From NCBI GenBank assembly GCA_002391555.1, contig DGFG01000085.1, forward strand, positions 1-6,819: DNA of 6,819 bases. The letters run 5' to 3'. Position 1 is the stretch's first letter; every line of letters begins with the position of its first letter. A model generated the notes under the pieces. The model was not told where the DNA came from. It saw only the letters and a program-made list of their open reading frames with translations, and did no database searches. Below, piece by piece: positions 6,629-6,819 of the stretch. Made by a program: the position numbers and the translations under genes. The DNA comes from Firmicutes bacterium UBA3906. Lineage in GTDB: Bacteria; Bacillota; Clostridia; Caldicoprobacterales; DTU083.

Positions 6629-6819
6629 ATGAGCAAGGCTGATCAAATTTTTATAGAAATGTGTGAGGATATTATAGAAAACGGCTTCTCGTCCCAGGGA
6701 CAGAAGGTTAGACCTAAATGGGAGGATGGGACTTTTGCCCATACGATTAAAAAGTTTGGAGTAGTAAACCGCTATGATCTTTCTGAGGAGTTCCCCATAC
6801 TGACACTAAGGCCAACACC
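6629..6819 (+). CDS. thyA: Thymidylate synthase, 3'-truncated by window end
   Basis: The first 63 codons are present; the gene runs off the right edge. The enzyme methylates dUMP to dTMP using methylenetetrahydrofolate, in the cytoplasm. The N-terminus resembles the Lactococcus-type branch of ThyA: Ala-Asp-Gln-Ile-Phe near 4-8, Val-Arg-Pro-Lys-Trp-Glu-Asp-Gly-Thr at 27-35, Asn-Arg-Tyr-Asp-Leu at 47-51, and Glu-Phe-Pro-Ile-Leu-Thr-Leu-Arg-Pro-Thr at 54-63. Arg28 aligns with the dUMP-phosphate arginine of the Arg-Thr-Gly-Thr motif in E. coli ThyA. The catalytic cysteine lies beyond the window. The ATG is preceded by AAGGGG (6613-6618), 10 bases upstream, and by a clear promoter. A dihydrofolate reductase gene often follows thyA, but this cannot be seen here. 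Confidence 0.92.
   Translation, partial: MSKADQIFIEMCEDIIENGFSSQGQKVRPKWEDGTFAHTIKKFGVVNRYDLSEEFPILTLRPT

Overview
The window looks like an ordinary chromosomal stretch from a low-GC, clostridial-type Firmicute. The evidence is strong AT bias, heavy use of ATA, CTA and AGA/AGG codons, GGAGG-type ribosome binding sites, TTG starts, and proteins of families typical of anaerobic Clostridia. The species cannot be named from the sequence alone. No mobile element, CRISPR array, rRNA or tRNA was seen, and no stretch over 300 bases lacks a gene.

Layout, left to right. (1) The 3' part of a PHP-domain metal-dependent phosphoesterase gene, cut by the window edge. (2) A complete iron-containing alcohol dehydrogenase of the YqhD/BDH type. 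It ends at a hairpin shared with the convergent next gene. (3) A minus-strand AraC-family regulator. (4) Divergent from it, a complete cytoplasmic GH67 alpha-glucuronidase (aguA), followed by a strong terminator. (5) An Rrf2-family regulator resembling CymR, then the cysteine synthase gene cysK, likely one operon with a consensus-like promoter, repeated GGAAT boxes and a terminator. (6) The first 63 codons of a Lactococcus-type thymidylate synthase (thyA) behind its own promoter.

How the genes work together. The AraC regulator and aguA form a probable regulator-target pair for glucuronoxylan breakdown. The enzyme has no signal peptide, so it should act on imported aldouronic oligosaccharides, but no transporter or xylanase is in view. 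The Rrf2-cysK pair is the most informative arrangement. In Bacillus and Staphylococcus, CymR represses sulfur genes in a complex with CysK. The Rrf2 protein here lacks an iron-sulfur cysteine triad and ends in Tyr-Tyr-Ile, the kind of C-terminal isoleucine tail that enters the CysK active site. This suggests a CymR-CysK cysteine sensor encoded as a two-gene unit, possibly autoregulated. The PHP protein and alcohol dehydrogenase may be co-transcribed, but no shared pathway is evident.

No convincing new system was found. The points worth following up are the CymR-CysK tail and operator, the AraC-aguA intergenic region, and one corrected start codon.
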